Part shown: positions 27,611 to 37,891 of the stretch, in pieces | Layout of the letters: every line of letters begins with the position of its first letter | Numbering within the stretch: the stretch's first letter is position 1 | Source: Alcaligenaceae bacterium | Lineage (GTDB): Bacteria; Pseudomonadota; Gammaproteobacteria; Burkholderiales; Burkholderiaceae_B | Assembly (NCBI GenBank): GCA_013416485.1 | Contig: JACCEO010000003.1 | Span: forward strand, 186,001 to 250,000 | DNA length: 64,000 nt | Direction: 5' to 3' | The notes under the pieces: model-generated | What the model saw: the letters and a program-made list of their open reading frames with translations, nothing else | Database searches by the model: none | What the model was told of the DNA's origin: nothing | Made by a program: the position numbers and the translations under genes

Positions 27611-29899
27611 TTAATGACGATTTGCAGTCACTCCGGTCAGTTCGTTTAATGCCGCCAGAGCCTTGGCAATTTGCTCGCCATTGACGACCTCGATGGTAAA
27701 CACCATATGCGTAAGAGCACGGCGACTATGCGTATTCACGCTAATCACATTTAAGCGCAAACGAGCAAAGACTTCTGATAAATCACGCAACAGATTGGGC
27801 CTTTCCTGAGCATGTATGGTGATGTCTATAGGGTACAACGCCTGACCAGTATCACCCCAGTTCACATCAATTAAACGTTCAGGTTGACTCCCAGCCAGCG
27901 CCACATACGATGGACAATCGATACGGTGTATGGAAACCCCGCGCCCACGTGTCACAAACCCCGCAATTGCGTCAGGAGGGGCTGGTCTACAGCAACGCGC
28001 CAGCTGTGTCATCAGAGCATCTACGCCGACAACCAAAACCCCACTTTTACCAGTGGTGTCCGCTTTTCCTGCTCGACTAGCAAAGGCTAGCGACTCGGGT
28101 TCACGCTCAGCGTGTGGGGCTGCTGCCTTGAGCAAGGAATCGATATGACGCAGGCTAAATTCTTCTTTGGCAGCAGCAACATATAAATCGTCAGCACACG
28201 CAAAGTTCAGCTGATTCGCCAAGTGTTCCAAGTTGATTGCCGTCTTGCCTAAGCGCTGTAATTCCTTTTCGACCATGACCTGGCCTTGGGCAATACGCTG
28301 CTGCAGCTCAACGGCATTGAACCAAGCACGTACTTTGGCACGTGAGCGCGGGCTAGCCAGAAACCCCAGTTGTGGATTTAACCAGTCACGGGATGGCCCA
28401 CCTGACTTGGCCGCTATGATTTCAACGGTTTGCCCGGTGCTTAAACGGGTCAACAAGGGCACCATCTGACCATCAACACGAGCACCGCGACAACGATGGC
28501 CTAAATCAGTATGTAAATAATAAGCAAAGTCCACAGGGGTGGCGCCAACAGGCAGCTCAATGACGCGAGCCTGAGGTGTCATGACATAAATACGATCTGT
28601 ACTGGATGGCTCGGGCTCGGTATCAATGCGCCGTCGCCTTTTATCGGATTTAGCCTTATCTACACTACTAGCACCTGCTTGGGTATCATCGTTGGTATCT
28701 GAAGAACCGCCCTTGTCCCAAGCCAATAACTGGCGCATCCAGGCAATTTTCTGGTCATAGCCACTGCTTGCTACTTGCTGCCCGCCTTTAGGGCCAGCTT
28801 CTTTATAGCGCCAGTGTGCCGCCATGCCGTACTCGGCAAACTGATGCATTTCCTGGGTACGTATTTGAATTTCAAAACAACGCCCCTGAGCATCGGCAAC
28901 CACCGTATGCAAGGACCGATACCCATTGGGTTTAGGCCTAGAGATGTAATCATCGAACTCTTCAGAGACAGGTGTCCACAAGGAATGGGCGAGCGCCAAT
29001 GCGGCATAACATTCACGCTCGTCAGCGACAATCACGCGAAAGGCACGCAGATCGAACAGCTGATTGAATTCCAAATCTTTATTACGCATCTTGTTCCAGA
29101 TGCTGTAAATATGTTTAGGGCGACCGCTAATATCAGCAGTAATATGGATATCCAGCAAAGCGCGCTTCAACCCCTCAACGGCAGCCACGATAAAGGCTTC
29201 GCGCTCTACCCGTTTTTCTTCCAATTGTTTTGCAATGGCTTTATAGGTGTCAGGCTCCAAAAACCGAAAAGCCAAGTCTTCGATTTCCCATTTCAACTGC
29301 CATATCCCCAGTCGATTAGCCAGGGGCGCATACAAGGTCATGGTTTCCTGGGCGAATGCCACAGAACAAGGCGTTTTAGATGCTGCATGCCAACGTAATG
29401 ATTGCAATCGCGACGCCAATCGCATCAGAACTATGCGCAAGTCCGCTGCCATTGCTAAGAGCATCTTGCGTTGTTTTTCTTTTTGGTCATTACCCGCAGC
29501 GGTTTGACTGTTAGCTTGCCCTGCCAAATGCCCCAAACGCAGCAAAGCACGTGTACCTTGAACCAAGGACATGATTTCGCCACCGAAGGCTTTGCGCATG
29601 GCGTCCGTGGCATTACCCGCACCCGCTTGCGATATCGGCGTTTGCGGCATAACGGTTAATAATGCACTAGCTCGCGTAGCAGCATCTGTGCCTAGCTCGG
29701 CCAGTATCAATACGACAGCTGCACTGTGTTCGTCCAGCTGTTCACCTGTGCTGGCCTTGACACCCTGCAAAGGGCCAGCGGCCCATTGCGCCGCCTTGGC
29801 CACTATCTGTTGGCCATCAGGCTCCAGGCCGGCACAAGCACGCTGTAGCCAAGCATTATCAAAGGGTAAAGGAAGATTATCCTGAGGTGTTTTTGACAT
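27611..29899 (-). CDS. relA: (p)ppGpp synthetase RelA
   Basis: Ribosome-associated stringent-response synthetase, 762 residues. The N-terminal hydrolase domain is degenerate: the HD pair expected after the SALL segment is replaced (SALLTVMPQT), so hydrolysis is not expected. The synthetase domain is intact (DLRAFRVIV, YISRPKPNGYRSLHT), followed by TGS (IYVMTPQARVIELPVGATPVDFAY), a Cys-containing zinc-finger region and a C-terminal ACT domain (ITIHAQERPNLLRDLSEVF). A monofunctional RelA usually implies a SpoT elsewhere. The start is ATG 29899. Confidence 0.95.
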   Translation of the reverse strand: MSKTPQDNLPLPFDNAWLQRACAGLEPDGQQIVAKAAQWAAGPLQGVKASTGEQLDEHSAAVVLILAELGTDAATRASALLTVMPQTPISQAGAGNATDAMRKAFGGEIMSLVQGTRALLRLGHLAGQANSQTAAGNDQKEKQRKMLLAMAADLRIVLMRLASRLQSLRWHAASKTPCSVAFAQETMTLYAPLANRLGIWQLKWEIEDLAFRFLEPDTYKAIAKQLEEKRVEREAFIVAAVEGLKRALLDIHITADISGRPKHIYSIWNKMRNKDLEFNQLFDLRAFRVIVADERECYAALALAHSLWTPVSEEFDDYISRPKPNGYRSLHTVVADAQGRCFEIQIRTQEMHQFAEYGMAAHWRYKEAGPKGGQQVASSGYDQKIAWMRQLLAWDKGGSSDTNDDTQAGASSVDKAKSDKRRRRIDTEPEPSSTDRIYVMTPQARVIELPVGATPVDFAYYLHTDLGHRCRGARVDGQMVPLLTRLSTGQTVEIIAAKSGGPSRDWLNPQLGFLASPRSRAKVRAWFNAVELQQRIAQGQVMVEKELQRLGKTAINLEHLANQLNFACADDLYVAAAKEEFSLRHIDSLLKAAAPHAEREPESLAFASRAGKADTTGKSGVLVVGVDALMTQLARCCRPAPPDAIAGFVTRGRGVSIHRIDCPSYVALAGSQPERLIDVNWGDTGQALYPIDITIHAQERPNLLRDLSEVFARLRLNVISVNTHSRRALTHMVFTIEVVNGEQIAKALAALNELTGVTANRH

Positions 29900-29988
29900 A
29901 ACATTCTGACAAAAAATCGGCAATTGCAAGTCGTTGCACGCCACAGCCCTATACTAACGTGTATCACTCCATGATTGGACTCTGACCC

Positions 29989-30504
29989 ATGTCTACAAAC
30001 CGTATAAAAACACTTTTGATGGTGTGGCATTCACGCACTGGCGCAGCGCAACAAATGATACAAGCCGCCATGCTAGGTGCTCAAGACGTTGCCCAGCAAT
30101 TAAACAGCAACAACGGTTTGGAAATTATATTGAAAGCCGCTAAAGACACCCTAACGAATGACCTATTGCAGGCCGATGGTTATGTGTTTTGTGCACCAGA
30201 AAACCTAGCTGCACTAAGCGGTCAAATGAAAGAGTTTTTTGACCGAAATTACTACGCTGTACTGGATCAATTAAATGGCCGCCCCTACGCCCTAATGATT
30301 AGTGCCGGTTCAGATGGCAGCGGCGCAGCCCGCCAAGCTGAGCGTATCTGTACTGGTTGGCGACTTGAGCGGGTAGCGCCCACACTTATCGTGAATACTG
30401 ACGCTCAGACCCCTATCGCCATACTTGCACCCAAAACTCTAAGCGCAAAAAACCTAGCCGACTGCACCGAAATCGGCGGGCTGCTGGCTGCCTTACTACT
30501 GTAA
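29989..30504 (+). CDS. Flavodoxin-fold protein, NAD(P)H-dependent reductase type
   Basis: 171 residues. The beginning LLMVWHSRTGAAQQMIQAA is the FMN phosphate loop of flavodoxins, and GYVFCAPENLAALSGQMKEFFDRNY resembles the FMN-ring loop of WrbA/NQO-like proteins. No redox cysteines or iron-sulfur motif are present. It diverges from relA and converges with pncB (9 bases apart). The electron donor and substrate are unknown. Confidence 0.82.
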   Translation: MSTNRIKTLLMVWHSRTGAAQQMIQAAMLGAQDVAQQLNSNNGLEIILKAAKDTLTNDLLQADGYVFCAPENLAALSGQMKEFFDRNYYAVLDQLNGRPYALMISAGSDGSGAARQAERICTGWRLERVAPTLIVNTDAQTPIAILAPKTLSAKNLADCTEIGGLLAALLL

Positions 30505-30513
30505 TTGACGCGA

Positions 30514-31689
30514 CTACGCCGCCGGTAATTGAAACACCTGACGCAGATAGGCTAAATAAGCAGGGTCATCGCACATGGTTTTTTCAGGGGCATCAGACAC
30601 CTTGGCTACTGGCTGCCCATTACAGCGCACCATTTTCATCACAATTTGCAAAGGCTGGTGGCCTAGATCATTGGTCAGATTAGTGCCTATCCCAAATGAC
30701 ACCTTACAACGCCCTGCAAAATGCCGCGCCAATTCTATAGCCTTGGGTATCGTCAAGCCGTCAGAAAATACCAGGGTCTTGGTTCTGGGGTCAGTACGGT
30801 TTTTGCTGTAATGCGCCAACAACCTATCGCCCCAAACAAAGGGGTCTCCAGAGTCATGACGAGCGCCATCGAACAACTTGCAGAAGTACATGTCGAAGTC
30901 GCGCAAAAAGGCATCCATGCCATACACATCTGATAAAGCAATGCCTAAGTCGCCACGGTATTCTTTCGCCCAGACTTCAAGCGCAAACACTTGCGAATCG
31001 CGCAAACGAGGCCCTAACGCCTGACATGCTTGTAGATACTCATGTCCCATTGTGCCCAGCGGCGTAACGTTATGCTTCATAGCCAACCAAACATTACTGG
31101 TGCCAGCAAAGTTCAAACCCATTTGGGCTTTCATAGTCATGACGACTTCTTCGTGCCATTGCTTGGAGAAGCGACGTCGTGTGCCATATTCAGCGACGCG
31201 AAAATCATCCAGTGCAGGATCATCAATGACCAGATGCATTTTGGACTGCAAACGCTTACGCCCTTCTTCCCAACCCGGCTCAGCGCAGGTATTACGAAAA
31301 TACACTTCATTGACAATGGCCAACACAGGGATTTCAAATAGAATAGTATGTAGCCACGGGCCCTTAACCGTAATTGCAATTTCGCCAGGCAAATCGCCCT
31401 CGCTGACCGTAATACATTTTTCTGGCAAATGAAATAAGCCCAGAAAATCGACAAAATCACTTTTTATAAAGCGCAAGCTACGCAAATACTGAAGTTCGTC
31501 CTCAGTAAAACGTAATTGACATAAGGCATGGATTTCTGCCCGGATCTCGTCCAGATAGGTGCTAAGTACGACACCTGGCGTCCGGCATTTATATTTATAC
31601 TCGACCTGAGCAGCAGGGAATTCGTGCAGTACCACCTGCATCATCGAGAATTTATAAAGGTCTGTATCTAGTAGGGAAGTGATTATCAT
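30514..31689 (-). CDS. pncB: Nicotinate phosphoribosyltransferase
   Basis: NAD salvage (Preiss-Handler) enzyme joining nicotinate and PRPP with ATP use. The 391 residues show DLYKFSMMQ near the N terminus, the autophosphorylated histidine loop TPLGTMGHE, and SDGLTIPKA and GIGTNLTND for phosphoribosyl binding. It diverges from fdxA across 165 bases. The palindrome seen before liv cluster 1 is not present in its upstream region. Confidence 0.95.
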   Translation of the reverse strand: MIITSLLDTDLYKFSMMQVVLHEFPAAQVEYKYKCRTPGVVLSTYLDEIRAEIHALCQLRFTEDELQYLRSLRFIKSDFVDFLGLFHLPEKCITVSEGDLPGEIAITVKGPWLHTILFEIPVLAIVNEVYFRNTCAEPGWEEGRKRLQSKMHLVIDDPALDDFRVAEYGTRRRFSKQWHEEVVMTMKAQMGLNFAGTSNVWLAMKHNVTPLGTMGHEYLQACQALGPRLRDSQVFALEVWAKEYRGDLGIALSDVYGMDAFLRDFDMYFCKLFDGARHDSGDPFVWGDRLLAHYSKNRTDPRTKTLVFSDGLTIPKAIELARHFAGRCKVSFGIGTNLTNDLGHQPLQIVMKMVRCNGQPVAKVSDAPEKTMCDDPAYLAYLRQVFQLPAA

Positions 31690-31854
31690 TGCAGCACGAA
31701 ATAAGGGTTGAAACTACCTTAACATACTCAGGACCAACACCGCTGGCAGGGTCAATAAGGAACTCTGCCCGGTTATTCGCTAAAATCAGTATAAACGCTA
31801 GTATGACACTGCCGCGAAATCCTTTATTGCAACCTCTGTTTCCGGAGTCCCCGC

Positions 31855-32178
31855 ATGACACACGTCGTGACTGAAAACTGTATTAAATGTAAATTTACCG
31901 ACTGCGTCGACGTATGCCCCGTAGACTGCTTCCGGGAAGGTCCGAACTTCCTGGTTATCGACCCTGAAGAATGTATAGACTGCGCTGTTTGCGTACCCGA
32001 ATGCCCAGCCAACGCTATTTTTGCTGAAGAAGATGTACCTCAGGATCAAATTCACTTTATTGAGCTGAACGTAGAGCTGACCCCTGAGTTTGGCCCCATC
32101 AACCGTTCACGTAAGCCCCTACCTGATGCCGATGACTGGAATGGCGTCAGCAACAAGCTAAAAGATCTGGAGCGGTAG
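31855..32178 (+). CDS. fdxA: 7Fe ferredoxin FdxA
   Basis: 107-residue soluble electron carrier. The cysteine spacing in [18 protein letters not shown] is the 3Fe-4S-type first cluster with extra residues, and [12 protein letters not shown] is the 4Fe-4S cluster. The C-terminal extension ([13 protein letters not shown]) is typical of the FdxA family of proteobacteria. It is monocistronic, with a CGGAGTC ribosome site. Confidence 0.96.
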   Translation: MTHVVTENCIKCKFTDCVDVCPVDCFREGPNFLVIDPEECIDCAVCVPECPANAIFAEEDVPQDQIHFIELNVELTPEFGPINRSRKPLPDADDWNGVSNKLKDLER

Positions 32179-32271
32179 ATAAAGCATAAACCCAACACTA
32201 TTGAAAGCAACTAGAGGCAAACCAGGGTTATCGATTAGATCTGGCAAGCAAATTTCAGGTATATTTGTGTG

Positions 32272-32293
32272 ATGGTTATTTGTTGATAACCAT
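32272..32293. repeat. Perfect inverted repeat upstream of the PHB depolymerase gene
   Basis: ATGGTTAT and ATAACCAT separated by six bases, about 90 bases before the start codon in an AT-rich stretch. It could be an operator or a weak hairpin; no strong T-run follows. Confidence 0.45.
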
Positions 32294-32380
32294 TTCATAT
32301 ATTTTTTGCTGCCTGACAGTAGGTTTTGCGACACAGCCTATTTAATAAAAGTCATAACCCTAGAGGCCTAAGTTAACCAT

Positions 32381-33607
32381 ATGCTATATGACCTGCACGA
32401 GCTGCAACGATCGTTCCTAACCCCACTGGCTTCGTTTACCGACCAGGGTTCCCAAATCTTCTCCCATCCCTATAGTCCATTTGCCTACACACCTGTATCA
32501 CGGCAAATTGCTGCTACATACGAATTGGTGCATAGGCTGGGTAAGGACTACGAAAAACCCGCCTGGGGACTGGCTACCACTCAAATAGGCGATCAATCTG
32601 TAGCTGTCAGCGAAGATACCGTACTGGCCAAACCTTTCTGTAATCTGGTGCGTTTTGTACGCGAGACCCCTGCCAATCACCCTGCAGATCCACGTATCTT
32701 ACTGGTAGCACCTCTCTCTGGCCACCACGCCACTTTGTTACGCGATACCGTGCAGTCTTTCTTGCCTGCGCACGATGTCTACGTCACCGACTGGGTGGAT
32801 GCTCGCATGGTACCGGTCAAACTGGGGCCATTCCATCTGAATGACTACGTTCGTTATATTCAGGACTTCATCCGCTATTTAGGCCCCGATGTCCATGTAA
32901 TTTCGGTGTGCCAACCCACGGTACCTGTGCTGGCAGCCATTTCCCTGATGGCAACTAACCAAGACCCCTGTTTGCCACGCAGCATGACCATGATGGGCGG
33001 TCCCATAGACACGCGAAACTCCCCCACACAAGTCAATCGCTTGGCGGAAACCAAACCGTTTTCCTGGTTTGAAAACAACCTGATTCACCGCGTACCTGCT
33101 CGCTACAGTGGCATGGGTCGCTTGGTCTATCCCGGCTTTTTGCAACATGCTGGGTTTATGGCCATGAACCCAGATCGCCACATGAAGTCGCACTACGACT
33201 TTTACTGTCACCTATTAGAAGGCGACGGCGACGATGCCGAAGCGCACCGCCGCTTTTACGATGAGTACAATGCTGTCCTTGATATGCCAGCCGAGTTTTA
33301 TCTGGACACTATTAAAATAGTATTCCAGGAAAAACAGCTACCTATGGGTACCTGGGAAGTTGATGGTCAACTGGTTAAACCATCGGATATCAGTTCAGTA
33401 GCGCTATTCACTATAGAAGGCGAACTAGACGACATCTCTGGTGAAGGTCAAACTCATGCGGCACAAACCCTGTGCAGCAACATAGACCCCAAGCTCAAGC
33501 AACAATACACAGCTGCCGATTGTGGCCACTATGGTATTTTTTCTGGTCGACGCTGGCGCAATATCATCTTCCCTCAAATAGTGGAATTTATTCGTAAAGC
33601 TGCTTAA
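32381..33607 (+). CDS. phaZ: Intracellular polyhydroxybutyrate depolymerase
   Basis: 408 residues of the alpha/beta-hydrolase PhaZ family that mobilises stored PHB granules. The N terminus [16 protein letters not shown] is typical. The nucleophile is a cysteine in [15 protein letters not shown], as in the Ralstonia enzyme, rather than a serine. A late His in [12 protein letters not shown] completes the triad. No signal peptide is present, in line with cytoplasmic action. The organism is therefore likely to make PHB; no synthase is in the window. Confidence 0.92.
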   Translation: MLYDLHELQRSFLTPLASFTDQGSQIFSHPYSPFAYTPVSRQIAATYELVHRLGKDYEKPAWGLATTQIGDQSVAVSEDTVLAKPFCNLVRFVRETPANHPADPRILLVAPLSGHHATLLRDTVQSFLPAHDVYVTDWVDARMVPVKLGPFHLNDYVRYIQDFIRYLGPDVHVISVCQPTVPVLAAISLMATNQDPCLPRSMTMMGGPIDTRNSPTQVNRLAETKPFSWFENNLIHRVPARYSGMGRLVYPGFLQHAGFMAMNPDRHMKSHYDFYCHLLEGDGDDAEAHRRFYDEYNAVLDMPAEFYLDTIKIVFQEKQLPMGTWEVDGQLVKPSDISSVALFTIEGELDDISGEGQTHAAQTLCSNIDPKLKQQYTAADCGHYGIFSGRRWRNIIFPQIVEFIRKAA

Positions 33608-33626
33608 CGCCTTTGCTTACCACCAC

Positions 33627-33651
33627 ATCAGAGGCCTTAACGGCCTCTGAT
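33627..33651 (+). terminator. Hairpin between phaZ and rsxB
   Basis: Ten-base stem (ATCAGAGGCC with its complement) and a five-base loop, 20 bases past the phaZ stop. There is no good T-run, and the rsxB ATG follows seven bases later, so it may separate expression of the two genes or mask the rsxB ribosome site. Confidence 0.5.
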
Positions 33652-33657
33652 TGCATT

Positions 33658-34284
33658 ATGCCTACTACTCTTATCGATCGTATCGATGCTTTGCTCCCAC
33701 AAACGCAGTGCACAAAATGCGGCTACGATGGCTGCCGCCCCTACGCAGCGGCCATCGCCAATGACGCTGAAGCTATCAACCGCTGCCCCCCCGGAGGCAC
33801 AGCTGGAATCCAAGCACTTGCTTTATTGCTAAACCAAGCCGTGCTGGCTCCCGATGCCAGTTGTGGCTTACAACAGCCTTTAACCGTTGCCGTCATCGAC
33901 GAACTGCATTGCATAGGCTGTACCTTATGTATACAAGCATGCCCTGTCGATGCCATAGTCGGCGCCAACAAACTAATGCACACTGTTATACCCGACAGGT
34001 GTACTGGATGTGATCTATGTATAGCACCCTGCCCTACTGACTGTATTAGCATGGAACCTGCCCATAGGGAATGGACTTCGGAAGACGCAATCAACGGTCG
34101 ACTACATTACGAACAACGTCAGCACCGTCTACAAGAACACCATGATGAACCCAGTGCAGCAGTTGCCAGGAATCTAGCCAATAAGCCTGCCGTTTCAACC
34201 GCAGCCAGTGATGATGCCACTACTAGGCAACAGGTGATCGCTGACGCCCTGGCACGCGCCAGAGCAAGGCGAAAACAATTATGA
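33658..34284 (+). CDS. rsxB: RsxB-type ferredoxin of an electron transport complex
   Basis: 208 residues. An N-terminal four-Cys Fe-S domain ([21 protein letters not shown]) is followed by two 4Fe-4S motifs ([16 protein letters not shown] and [16 protein letters not shown]) and a charged Ala/Arg-rich tail. It resembles RnfB/RsxB but lacks the N-terminal membrane anchor, and no other rnf/rsx genes are present, as is usual in Burkholderiales, where it precedes nth. It may feed electrons to the Fe-S enzyme Nth or others (inference). Confidence 0.9.
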   Translation: MPTTLIDRIDALLPQTQCTKCGYDGCRPYAAAIANDAEAINRCPPGGTAGIQALALLLNQAVLAPDASCGLQQPLTVAVIDELHCIGCTLCIQACPVDAIVGANKLMHTVIPDRCTGCDLCIAPCPTDCISMEPAHREWTSEDAINGRLHYEQRQHRLQEHHDEPSAAVARNLANKPAVSTAASDDATTRQQVIADALARARARRKQL

Positions 34285-34919
34285 ACAAAGAAAAACGCAC
34301 CGAGATATTCAGTCGCTTTCAAGCCGCTAATCCACACCCTACCACCGAGCTGGAATACGACAGCACATTTCAATTGCTAATTGCCGTACTGCTGTCGGCA
34401 CAGGCGACAGACCGTTCCGTGAATTTGGCCACACGTGGTTTCTTCCCAGGACACGGTACGCCACAAGGGCTGCTGGATATGGGTCTGGAGCAGGTAACCG
34501 AAGCAATAAAAACCATAGGCTTGTATCGAACCAAAGCAAAAAATGTTATTAGAACCTGTGAGATTCTGATTGAACAGCACAATGGCGAAGTCCCTGACGA
34601 CAGGGCGGCCCTAGAGGCCTTGCCTGGCGTAGGACGAAAAACCGCTAATGTCGTTCTGAACACCGCCTTTGGTCACCCTACTATCGCCGTAGATACTCAT
34701 ATTTTTCGTGTCGCGAATCGCACTGGCATAGCACCAGGAAAGAATGTGGTAGAAGTTGAGCGTCGCCTAGAGCGATTGATTCCAAAGCAATTTTTACAAG
34801 ATGCTCATCACTGGATGATCTTGCATGGCCGTTACGTGTGCGTAGCTCGAACACCCAAATGCCCACAATGCGGTATTGCCGATTTATGTGAATACAAACA
34901 AAAAACACCACTCAAGTAA
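34281..34919 (+). CDS. nth: Endonuclease III
   Basis: Base-excision-repair glycosylase/AP lyase for oxidised pyrimidines, 212 residues. Visible: LLSAQATD, helix-hairpin-helix [14 protein letters not shown] with the catalytic Lys, the catalytic Asp in [11 protein letters not shown], and the C-terminal 4Fe-4S cysteines ([17 protein letters not shown]). The start overlaps the rsxB stop (ATGA). Confidence 0.97.
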   Translation: MNKEKRTEIFSRFQAANPHPTTELEYDSTFQLLIAVLLSAQATDRSVNLATRGFFPGHGTPQGLLDMGLEQVTEAIKTIGLYRTKAKNVIRTCEILIEQHNGEVPDDRAALEALPGVGRKTANVVLNTAFGHPTIAVDTHIFRVANRTGIAPGKNVVEVERRLERLIPKQFLQDAHHWMILHGRYVCVARTPKCPQCGIADLCEYKQKTPLK

Positions 34920-35054
34920 AGCGTTCTATACCACTCATTGACGCACTGCACAAGACCTAAACAGGGCAATGAAAACCCCGATAGTATTGGCCACAACGTT
35001 CCACATATACTAGGCGCTCTAGTAATCCTGAATTTAATACCACTGTTGGCACGC

Positions 35055-35828
35055 ATGAGCGAATACATCCTACAAACCAAGAACCTTACTAAGGATTTCA
35101 GGGGCTTTGTCGCTGTAGACAACGTCAACCTGCAAATAAAAAAAGGCAGCATTCATGCTCTGATCGGGCCCAATGGGGCTGGTAAGACCACCTGTTTTAA
35201 TTTGCTGACGAAATTCCTTACCCCTACCTCTGGACATATTTATTTTAATGGTCACGAGATCACCGGGGAAAAGCCTGCGCAAATCGCACGTCGCGGCATC
35301 ATACGGTCATTCCAGATTTCTGCTGTTTTCCCTCAGCTGACACTCCTGGAAAATGTCCGTATAGGGCTGCAGCGTGCTACTGGGCAATCTTTCCACTTCT
35401 GGCGTAGCAATCACATCCTGGATCGTCTTAACGATAAAGCAATGGCATTGCTGGAAGAAGTCGACCTTGCCGGACTAGCGAACGAATACACAGCCAACCT
35501 TCCTTATGGCCGCAAGCGTGCCTTGGAAATTGCCACCACGCTGGCCATGGAACCTCAACTGATGCTCCTGGATGAACCCACTCAAGGGATGGGCCACGAA
35601 GACGTTGACCGGGTTACCCAACTCATTAAAAAGGTCAGCCAAGGCCGCAGCATACTTATGGTCGAACATAATATGAATGTCATCTCGTCCATTGCCGACC
35701 AAATCACGGTATTAGCCCGTGGCGCAGTCCTGGCTGAAGGCGATTACGAACACGTGTCTCGCAACCCAGCTGTTATGGAAGCCTATATGGGAACCACTAG
35801 CGGCGAACTCGAAGGGGCTCAGGCATGA
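35055..35828 (+). CDS. livG: ABC transporter ATPase, LivG-type (cluster 2)
   Basis: 257-residue ATPase of the second HAAT importer. It has Walker A GPNGAGKT, the LivG insert, ANLPYGRKRALEIATTL in place of the LSGGQ signature, and Walker B LMLLDEPTQG. The ATG at 35055 begins MSEYILQTKNLTKDF; an upstream open frame to 34938 has no homology-like content. It opens a five-gene operon livG-livF-binding protein-livH-livM. The 135 bases after nth hold its promoter, which I could not pin down. Confidence 0.92.
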   Translation: MSEYILQTKNLTKDFRGFVAVDNVNLQIKKGSIHALIGPNGAGKTTCFNLLTKFLTPTSGHIYFNGHEITGEKPAQIARRGIIRSFQISAVFPQLTLLENVRIGLQRATGQSFHFWRSNHILDRLNDKAMALLEEVDLAGLANEYTANLPYGRKRALEIATTLAMEPQLMLLDEPTQGMGHEDVDRVTQLIKKVSQGRSILMVEHNMNVISSIADQITVLARGAVLAEGDYEHVSRNPAVMEAYMGTTSGELEGAQA

Positions 35829-36541
35829 CCACGACTCCTGCACTTGAAATTACCGACCTCCACGCTTGGTACGGGGAATCTCATGTACTACATGGGGTTA
35901 CGCTAAGCGTCATGCAAGGCGAGGTTGTCACTCTATTAGGGCGTAACGGTGCTGGTCGAACCAGTACATTGCGCTCTATTTTGGGCTTGACTGGAAGCCG
36001 TAAAGGTTCCATACGTATACGCGGTACAGAAACCATACACTCTCCAACGTACCAAATCGCCCACCTAGGGCTAGGTTATTGCCCCGAAGAACGAGGCATC
36101 TTTGCTGGTTTATCCTGCGAGGAAAACCTGCTTTTGCCTCCTACAGTAGGCGATACCCTAGGTGGCGGCATGTCGCTGGCTGAAATCTACGACATGTTCC
36201 CTAACTTGTATGAACGTCGCCATTCTCCCGGCACCCGGTTATCTGGCGGCGAACAACAAATGCTGGCTGTAGCACGAATTTTACGCACCGGCGCCAACCT
36301 GCTTTTGCTTGACGAAATTTCTGAAGGCCTAGCCCCAGTCATTGTTCAAGCCCTAGCACGCATGATTACCGCCCTAAAAGCAAAGGGCTACACCATCGTC
36401 ATGGTTGAACAAAACTTCCGATTTGCAGCACCCTTGGCCGACCGTTTCTATGTGATGGAACATGGCCAAATCGTCGAGGCTTTCAACGCTGACGAACTCA
36501 CCTCAAAACAAGAAGTGCTAACTACATTGCTTGGTGTTTAA
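35825..36541 (+). CDS. livF: ABC transporter ATPase, LivF-type with Arg in Walker A (cluster 2)
   Basis: 238-residue partner ATPase, coupled to livG by an ATGA overlap. Most motifs are regular: LSGGEQQMLAVARIL, LLLDEISEG and the H-loop region VMVEQNFRFA (Gln-Asn in place of the usual His). The Walker A loop reads GRNGAGRT: the invariant Lys is Arg45, encoded by CGA. The other five liv ATPase domains here keep Lys. The site may still bind ATP but with altered hydrolysis. Confidence 0.9.
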   Translation: MTTTPALEITDLHAWYGESHVLHGVTLSVMQGEVVTLLGRNGAGRTSTLRSILGLTGSRKGSIRIRGTETIHSPTYQIAHLGLGYCPEERGIFAGLSCEENLLLPPTVGDTLGGGMSLAEIYDMFPNLYERRHSPGTRLSGGEQQMLAVARILRTGANLLLLDEISEGLAPVIVQALARMITALKAKGYTIVMVEQNFRFAAPLADRFYVMEHGQIVEAFNADELTSKQEVLTTLLGV

Positions 36542-36582
36542 ACCGCACCAGCTAACTTGTGTACCCACCAGGAGACAGTCCC

Positions 36583-37794
36583 ATGAAATTACGGATACTT
36601 TCGATTGCACTTGCCGCTGCAGGACTTGGTTTAGCTACTACAGCGCAGGCGGCTGATATTTCCGATGATGTCATACGTATAGGCTTCATCACTGACATGT
36701 CTAGCGTCTACTCTGATATAGACGGTAACGGCGGTGCTGACTCCATACGCATGGCTATTGCCGATGCCGGTGGGGAGATCAACGGCAAAAAAATTGAACT
36801 TCTTGTTGCTGATCACCAGAACAAGGCGGATATCGCCTCGGCACGTGCTCGCGAATGGTTCGATGAACAAAAAATGGACCTCTTAATCGGAGGCACCAAC
36901 TCGGCAACTTCGCTAGCAATGGCGGCGGTCGCCGAGGAAAAGAAACGCCCCTTTATCGCCATAGGTGCGGGCTCATCCAACCTGACCAACTCACAGTGCA
37001 CACCCTACACTATTCACTATGCCTATGACACCATCGCGCTAGCTCGCGGTACAGGATCAGCAGTCGTAAAAGATGGTGGAAAAACTTGGTTTTTCCTAAC
37101 GGCTGACTACGCCTTTGGCCACTCTCTAGAACGTGACACTGCCGAGGTCGTCAAGGCCGCAGGTGGTCAAGTTCTAGGTGAAGTCAGGGTCCCACTAGCC
37201 AGCACTGACTACTCCTCTTTCATGCTTCAGGCTCAGTCTTCCAAGGCTCAAATCCTAGGTCTGGCCAATGCAGGTGGCGACTTTATCACCTCGGTCAAAA
37301 CCGCCAAGGAATTCGGCGTCACTGACACCATGAAACTTGCTGGTCTGCTCGTGTTCATTAACGACATCCATGCTTTAGGCCTAGAAGCCACCGCTGGTTT
37401 GTACTTAACCTCGGGCTGGTATTGGGATCAAAGCGATGAATCCAGAAAATGGGCTCAGCGCTTTTTTGACATGCATAAACGCATGCCATCATTTATTCAA
37501 GCTGGTGACTATTCGGCTACAAGCTTTTACTTAAATGCAATCAAAGCCACTGGCACAGACGATGGCGACACTGTCATGAAATGGATGAAATCCAATAAAA
37601 TCAATGACATGTTCACAAGCAATGGCTATGTACGTGAAGACGGCCGTATGATACATGACATGTACCTAATGCAAGTCAAGTCTCCCGCGGAATCCAAAAA
37701 ACCATGGGATTACTACAAAACCATTGCCACCTTGCCTGGGGACGAAGTCTACGCCTCACTAGCAGAATCCACATGCAAGCTCGTTAAAAAATAA
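36583..37794 (+). CDS. ABC transporter substrate-binding protein, LivK/HAAT type (cluster 2)
   Basis: 403-residue periplasmic binding protein. The signal peptide (ILSIALAAAGLGLATTAQA) is cut before ADISDDVIRIGF. The body shows the two-lobe Peripla_BP_6 pattern (VADHQNKADIASARAREWF, IGGTNSATSLAMAAVAEE). AGGAGA precedes the ATG. The ligand is unknown. A stable hairpin immediately follows the gene. Confidence 0.92.
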   Translation: MKLRILSIALAAAGLGLATTAQAADISDDVIRIGFITDMSSVYSDIDGNGGADSIRMAIADAGGEINGKKIELLVADHQNKADIASARAREWFDEQKMDLLIGGTNSATSLAMAAVAEEKKRPFIAIGAGSSNLTNSQCTPYTIHYAYDTIALARGTGSAVVKDGGKTWFFLTADYAFGHSLERDTAEVVKAAGGQVLGEVRVPLASTDYSSFMLQAQSSKAQILGLANAGGDFITSVKTAKEFGVTDTMKLAGLLVFINDIHALGLEATAGLYLTSGWYWDQSDESRKWAQRFFDMHKRMPSFIQAGDYSATSFYLNAIKATGTDDGDTVMKWMKSNKINDMFTSNGYVREDGRMIHDMYLMQVKSPAESKKPWDYYKTIATLPGDEVYASLAESTCKLVKK

Positions 37795-37811
37795 CCATAT
37801 CCACTAACGAT

Positions 37812-37843
37812 AAGGGCTTGCCTGGAATCCTCAGCAAGCCCTT
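37812..37843 (+). terminator. Intercistronic hairpin after the cluster 2 binding-protein gene
   Basis: Ten-base perfect stem (AAGGGCTTGC and complement) with a 12-base loop, 17 bases past the stop and about 50 bases before livH. No strong T-run follows; a partial terminator or an mRNA 3'-end stabiliser is likely. Confidence 0.6.
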
Positions 37844-37891
37844 GCCATTTCCAGTAATCCGGCTCGACCTCGTCACGGACGACACAACAAC

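Noticed and set aside
31690-31854. NrtR-type palindrome upstream of pncB
   Set aside because: I read the 165 bases on both strands and found no ATGCTC/GAGCAT pair or comparable 21-base palindrome.
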